A stretch of 64,000 bases of DNA, taken from contig JAMLHW010000004.1 in the NCBI GenBank assembly GCA_023954475.1, positions 310,001 to 374,000 of the forward strand, given 5' to 3'. This stretch comes from Anaerolineae bacterium. GTDB taxonomy: Bacteria > Chloroflexota > Anaerolineae > Promineifilales > Promineifilaceae. Below the pieces are notes generated by a model. The model was given only the letters and a program-made list of their open reading frames with translations. It was not told the DNA's origin and did no database searches. Of this stretch, positions 60,403 through 64,000 are shown one piece after another (the stretch's first letter is position 1; each line of letters starts with the position of its first letter). The position numbers were made by a program, and so were the translations under genes.

Positions 60403-61821
60403 TTACACAGCTCCACTATTGCGCAAGGCGAGTGTTTGCCAGATAGTGCGCACCATGATCTTGAAATCGAGCAGCAATGACCAGTGCTCGATGTACCAGA
60501 CATCATACTTGGTGCGCTCAATTACCGACGTATCGCCGCGCAATCCGTTGACCTGCGCCCAGCCGGTCATGCCGGCCTTTTCCTGGTGACGCAACATGTA
60601 GTCAGGTACTGTGCGGCGGAATTGCGCTACATAGTGCGGCTGTTCCGGGCGTGGGCCAACCAGACTCATTTCGCCGAGCATGACATTGATCAACTGCGGC
60701 AACTCGTCGATATTGATTTTGCGCAGTAATGTCCCCAACTTCGTCCGTCGCGGGTCTTCTTCTACCGTCCAGCCCGGCCCGTCCTTTTCCGCGTCCTGGC
60801 GCATCGAGCGGAATTTGATCATCTTGAACGACTTGCCGTCCAGTCCCATGCGCTCCTGAACGAAAAATACAGGGCCGGGCGACTCCAATTTAATCGCCAC
60901 GGCGACGAGCAGCATGAACGGCGACAAAACGATCAAACCGAGCGTCGAGCCGGCAAAATCGATCAAGCGTTTGAAAACCAGCTTGTAACCACGCAAATTG
61001 TAGTCGCGCACTGAAAGCAGCGGCAAACCACCCAAATCGTCGAGACCAGCCTCTGAGGTGATGTACTGGAATAAGTCAGGGAATATCTTGATCGAAACGC
61101 GGCCACGCTGACAATGCGAAATGATGCGGACTGTTTCCCGATGTCCCAGTTCGGGAACGGCAATCATGACTTCATCGATCTTGTAGCGCTCGATCAGGTC
61201 GGGCAAGCTCTCGACCGGGCCAAGGACAGGCACACCGCGCAATTTGCGCATACCGCTACCGTCATCGATGATGCCGACCAAATCATAGCCCAGATAAGGT
61301 GACCACTGGATGCGCTTGAGTATGATCTGCGCCACTTCACCTGTGCCGACGAGCAGGAGTTTGTCCTGGCCGATGCCGCGCCGCCGCAGCCGATCTCGTA
61401 CAGCTTGATGAAAAATGCGGCCCAGCATAAGGAAAACGATGCCCAATACCCACGTATAGATGATGATGGTGCGCGGATAGTCTGTGAGGAGTGTGTTGCC
61501 TTTGAACAAAAAGGTTGAGGCAGCGACGGCAAACAGCGAGCCTATTGAAACGCCGGCAAATACGGCATAAAACTGATCGATGCGCGATGGAGCACGCGGC
61601 ACAAAATACTGCCCGTTGACCAACAACACGCCGACAATAAAAACGACCTGCAACACGATTAGACCTGTATATGTTCTGAGTGGAACGAGACTGGCCAGTT
61701 CATCGGGAAAATCAATGTAAATGCGTAACCAATAGGCGCAAACAAATGCAGTGATGATCATCAAGGCGTCAAGCAAGATAAGTGTGATGCTGAAGATGAT
61801 GCGGTAACGCTGGCTGTTCAT
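60403..61821 (-). CDS. Undecaprenyl-phosphate sugar phosphotransferase (WcaJ-like initiating transferase)
   Basis: Membrane enzyme that moves a sugar-1-phosphate onto undecaprenyl phosphate to begin an exopolysaccharide unit. 472 residues from the ATG at 61821. An earlier in-frame ATG at 61893 overlaps the upstream gene and adds no sensible sequence. Four to five N-terminal helices are followed by a CoA-binding-like Rossmann domain (LLVGTGEVAQIIL, about 165-260) and the catalytic domain (KRLIDFAGSTLGLIVLSPFMLL, SPGPVFFVQERMG, FKMIKFRSM, KINIDELPQLINVMLGEMSLVGPRPEQP, KAGMTGWAQVNGLRG). Downstream of a glycosyltransferase gene by 14 bp. Confidence 0.93.
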   Translation of the reverse strand: MNSQRYRIIFSITLILLDALMIITAFVCAYWLRIYIDFPDELASLVPLRTYTGLIVLQVVFIVGVLLVNGQYFVPRAPSRIDQFYAVFAGVSIGSLFAVAASTFLFKGNTLLTDYPRTIIIYTWVLGIVFLMLGRIFHQAVRDRLRRRGIGQDKLLLVGTGEVAQIILKRIQWSPYLGYDLVGIIDDGSGMRKLRGVPVLGPVESLPDLIERYKIDEVMIAVPELGHRETVRIISHCQRGRVSIKIFPDLFQYITSEAGLDDLGGLPLLSVRDYNLRGYKLVFKRLIDFAGSTLGLIVLSPFMLLVAVAIKLESPGPVFFVQERMGLDGKSFKMIKFRSMRQDAEKDGPGWTVEEDPRRTKLGTLLRKINIDELPQLINVMLGEMSLVGPRPEQPHYVAQFRRTVPDYMLRHQEKAGMTGWAQVNGLRGDTSVIERTKYDVWYIEHWSLLLDFKIMVRTIWQTLALRNSGAV

Positions 61822-61835
61822 GTTAATTTGACAGG

Positions 61836-62798
61836 TTAGGCTGGGACATGGTCGCGCTGCAACAACGCAGCACCGGCTACAACATCGGGCCAAACCGCTC
61901 GCCCGCCTTTAGCGGCAATGCCCAAGAGTATAATCTGGTGTAGGGGGAAGCGTGTCTCCTGACGATAGTGCTTGTAGTAAAAAATGAGCATGGCGCGATA
62001 AAATTCCGGATGTGCGCGGCTGTTTTGTTTGCTGGAGGCGCGTTTGACGTGCCAAGCGACGACATCGGGATTGTAGACGACGCGCCAACCGATATCTTTG
62101 ACGCGTTTGGCCAAGTCAAGGTCTTCGCCGTACATCCAGTAGCGGGTGTCGAGCAAGCCGATTTCCTGTAAGGCGGCGGCGCGAATGAGCATAAACGCCC
62201 CGACGACGGAATCGACCTCGGCCCGTTGATCGATGTCAAGATAGGTGAGATTGTATCGGCCGAATCTTCTCGACTGTGGAAACAACTTACTCAACCCCGT
62301 AAAGCGGTAGAGCGATACCGTCGGCGTCGGAAACGAACGCCGACACGCGACATCGAGTTCGCCGGTCGGCAGCAGCAATTTCGGCCCCATGATACCGATA
62401 TCAGGATGAGCATCCATGAAAGCGATGCTCTTCGCCAGCGTATCCGGCTCCAGTTCAGTATCAGGGTTGAGCAGCAGGCAATAGCGCGGCGGCTGCGCGG
62501 CGTGCTGCACCACATATTCCCAGCCCTGGTTGTTGGCAGCCGCGTAGCCGGGATTATTGTCATTGGCAAGTAATGCCACCTGCGGAAAATGACGCCGCAC
62601 CATAGCGACACTGTCATCGGCCGAATTGTTATCAACAACACAGACGACGACATCGAGATCGCCAACCGCAGCAAAAACGGTCTCCAGACAACGTCGCAAC
62701 AATGCCGCGACATTGTAGTTGACGATGACAATGGCAAGATCAGCGGTATGCGTCGCATCACGCTGGTTATCTGTTGCTAACTGCGCCTGTTCCGGCAT
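61836..62798 (-). CDS. Glycosyltransferase family 2 (rhamnosyltransferase-like)
   Basis: Predicted inverting glycosyltransferase of 320 residues that adds a sugar to a growing polysaccharide. AIVIVNYNVAALLRRCLET (about 22-40) and VVDNNSADDSVAMVRRHFP form the nucleotide-sugar site. LLLNPDTELEPDTL contains the DxD-like metal motif, and TRYWMYGEDLDLAKRVKDIGWRV is the ED acceptor motif of this class. The donor sugar is unknown. It is upstream of and probably co-transcribed with the initiating sugar transferase. Confidence 0.92.
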   Translation of the reverse strand: MPEQAQLATDNQRDATHTADLAIVIVNYNVAALLRRCLETVFAAVGDLDVVVCVVDNNSADDSVAMVRRHFPQVALLANDNNPGYAAANNQGWEYVVQHAAQPPRYCLLLNPDTELEPDTLAKSIAFMDAHPDIGIMGPKLLLPTGELDVACRRSFPTPTVSLYRFTGLSKLFPQSRRFGRYNLTYLDIDQRAEVDSVVGAFMLIRAAALQEIGLLDTRYWMYGEDLDLAKRVKDIGWRVVYNPDVVAWHVKRASSKQNSRAHPEFYRAMLIFYYKHYRQETRFPLHQIILLGIAAKGGRAVWPDVVAGAALLQRDHVPA

Positions 62799-62986
62799 AT
62801 AACTTCACTCTGTTCTTCCACTTAGCGCGACATTTATGTCACGCTTCATACCCCAATTATGCCGCCGAAGCTATTCTAGCACACGGCTAAACGGCCACAA
62901 ATGACCGCCAAAAGCATGACGGGTTCCTGACTGCTAATCGCGTGCTAATAGAATGTCCGTACAATACGGCTACGGAGATCATTGTT

Positions 62987-64000
62987 ATGAGAAAACTGAG
63001 CACATCTGTCCTCATGGTTGTCTATTCGGTGCTGTTGATCGTTGCCGGTATCTGGATTGGACAATCGGACATCTTTGTCATGTTGTCAGGGGGCATTTCG
63101 GCCGATACACCCACGTCACTACGCCGCGAATTTGCCCCGTTTTGGGAAGTCTGGAGCTTTGTTCACGAGGAATATTTCGACCAGCCGCTGGACAACACAG
63201 ACCTCGTCGAAGGCGCAATACGCGGTATGCTGGAGACACTCGGCGATCGCAACACGATTTATCTGCCGCCCAGCGAGCATCAGGCAAGCGAAGATCGTTT
63301 TAACGGTCAATTCCAGGGTATTGGAACGACAATAGAGATGATCGACGACCGCGTGGTAATTGTCACGCCCTATGAAGGGTCGCCGGCGGAAATGGCAGGA
63401 TTGCGACCGGGTGATGTGCTGGTTTCGGCCGATGGCACCGATCTCACAGGACTCGACATTGCGGAAGTCGGGGCGCTGGTGCGTGGACCGGCAGGCACTG
63501 TCGTCGTACTCGAAATTGACCGCGATGGGGAGATTTTCACCGTAGACGTGACGCGTGACATTATCGATGTGCCCAGCGTGCGCACCGAACTGCTCGATGA
63601 CGGCATCGGCTATGTGCGCATCAACCAGTTTGGCGACCGCACAGACGAAGAGCTGAATGAACAGTTGCCCGCACTCATAGCGCAAGAGCCTGTCGGCCTG
63701 GTTATCGATTTGCGCAACAATCCCGGCGGCGGCTTGAATACCGTCGTCGATATTGCCGAACAGTTCATTCCCGAAGGCGTGATTTTGACAGAGCGGTTCG
63801 GCGACGGGCGCGAAGTGGTGTTTGAGAGTGACGAGGGTGGCCTGGCGACAGCTATTCCGCTAGCTGTGTTGATCAATGAAGGCAGTGCCAGCGCCTCGGA
63901 GGTGTTGGCGGGAGCGCTGCGTGACCAAGGACGCGGCGTGTTGATCGGCAATACGTCTTTCGGCAAGGGTACGGTGCAGAACAATCGCACGTTGAGCAAC
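62987..64000 (+). CDS. S41-family C-terminal processing peptidase (cut by the window edge)
   Basis: At least 338 residues, with no stop before the end of the window. The ATG at 62987 has GGAG about 9 bp upstream. An N-terminal membrane anchor (about 7-25) places it at the outer face. A PDZ domain follows (about 95-180, with GSPAEMAGLRPGDVLVSADG). The catalytic part has VGLVIDLRNNPGG, then the nucleophile Ser in NEGSASASEVLAGAL and the base Lys in FGKGTVQ. Such peptidases trim or degrade exported proteins. Divergent from the glycosyltransferase gene across 188 bp, in which I see only weak promoter-like sequence. Confidence 0.94.
   Translation, partial: MRKLSTSVLMVVYSVLLIVAGIWIGQSDIFVMLSGGISADTPTSLRREFAPFWEVWSFVHEEYFDQPLDNTDLVEGAIRGMLETLGDRNTIYLPPSEHQASEDRFNGQFQGIGTTIEMIDDRVVIVTPYEGSPAEMAGLRPGDVLVSADGTDLTGLDIAEVGALVRGPAGTVVVLEIDRDGEIFTVDVTRDIIDVPSVRTELLDDGIGYVRINQFGDRTDEELNEQLPALIAQEPVGLVIDLRNNPGGGLNTVVDIAEQFIPEGVILTERFGDGREVVFESDEGGLATAIPLAVLINEGSASASEVLAGALRDQGRGVLIGNTSFGKGTVQNNRTLSN

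Larger units (their letters stand above)
568..63432. repeat. Dispersed hyper-iterated palindrome TCGGCCGA (about 85 copies)
   Basis: The octamer TCGGCCGA, most often flanked as TTCGGCCGAA, recurs roughly every 600-700 bp outside three gaps. Examples begin at 568, 3414, 6789, 10060, 16211, 28050, 39483, 43357, 53163, 62256 and 63425. It occurs inside genes in all three reading frames (read as S-A-E, F-G-R or R-P-K) and in spacers. The longest motif-free stretches are 3422-6788, 10068-16210 and 56210-62255. The coordinates given here span the first and last copies seen. The behaviour recalls the HIP1 octamer of cyanobacteria, with a different sequence. Confidence 0.93.

Noticed and set aside
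60282-60521. Possible transposase remnant or small gene between the decayed surface protein and the sugar transferase
   Set aside because: The minus-strand frame overlaps the end of the sugar transferase and shows no family pattern. The 147-bp spacer holds nothing I can support.
62953-63303. 116-codon plus-strand frame at the start of the S41 gene
   Set aside because: It is out of frame with the S41 peptidase that opens at 62987 with ribosome site, membrane anchor and PDZ domain.

Overview
The window is about 64 kb of a moderately GC-rich bacterial chromosome. It most resembles Chloroflexota, probably a free-living Anaerolineae-like heterotroph. The reasons are the many lipoproteins with Thr/Pro/Glu-rich linkers behind an L-x-x-C lipobox, a MalEFG-type sugar importer without its own ATPase, a three-domain FKBP lipoprotein, and the overall gene mix. 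There is no 16S rRNA gene, so the assignment is inference. A striking genome-wide signature is the palindrome TCGGCCGA (often TTCGGCCGAA). I count about 85 copies by eye, where an octamer should occur about once. It sits in all reading frames and in spacers, and it is absent from three long stretches that also look different.

Layout. 0-3.7 kb: housekeeping singletons (VOC protein, CPXCG protein, SDR, N-formylglutamate amidohydrolase). 3.75-6.2 kb: an AT-rich, motif-free insertion with an HNH nuclease, an unknown protein and an EcoRII-C type restriction endonuclease. It ends in an integron attC-like site and is bounded by two copies of GTTAGGTGT. 6.3-10.3 kb: pheST behind a Phe-rich leader peptide and attenuator. 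10.3-23.2 kb: a carbohydrate locus (GH32, MalE/F/G-type importer, GH42, GH13, an FG-GAP/ASPIC surface protein, a second sugar-binding lipoprotein). 23.3 kb: a selenocysteine tRNA with its own promoter. 23.5-28 kb: FKBP lipoprotein and half of a peptide ABC transporter (DppB plus a fused DppDF ATPase). 28.07-38.1 kb: an arginine cluster (argC, argB, argD, NAGS-like, argG, argJ, ACT protein, GNAT, argH) preceded by a leader peptide with four consecutive Arg codons and an attenuator. 39.4-43.4 kb: a zinc-uptake-like operon (ZrgA/DUF2796, MacB-like ABC pair, DUF3299) flanked by 121-bp direct repeats of the 3' end of the neighbouring exonuclease-helicase gene. 46.2-48.7 kb: a cytoplasmic-looking subtilase with a Cys-rich tail and two small companions. 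48.8-51.4 kb: the other half of the peptide transporter (DppC, DppA). 51.6-56.4 kb: an orphan histidine kinase, a class A PBP and a MazF-type toxin-antitoxin pair with a frameshifted toxin. 56.6-60.3 kb: a decayed multidomain surface-protein gene in AT-rich, motif-free DNA. 60.4-64 kb: polysaccharide genes (sugar transferase, GT2) and an S41 protease cut by the window edge.

How the parts fit. The sugar locus imports and hydrolyses oligosaccharides. The arginine cluster encodes the cyclic acetyl-ornithine route (ArgJ recycles acetyl groups, the NAGS-like protein replenishes them). Both amino-acid-related operons have the full architecture of ribosome-mediated transcription attenuation, and in both the leader ATG lies at the predicted transcription start. 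The two peptide-transporter halves, 22 kb apart, add up to one complete system.

The strongest points for a second look are the hyper-iterated TCGGCCGA palindrome, the arginine attenuator, the attC-bounded restriction cassette, and the zinc module inserted at the end of the helicase gene. All calls come from reading the sequence. No similarity search or RNA folding was run.
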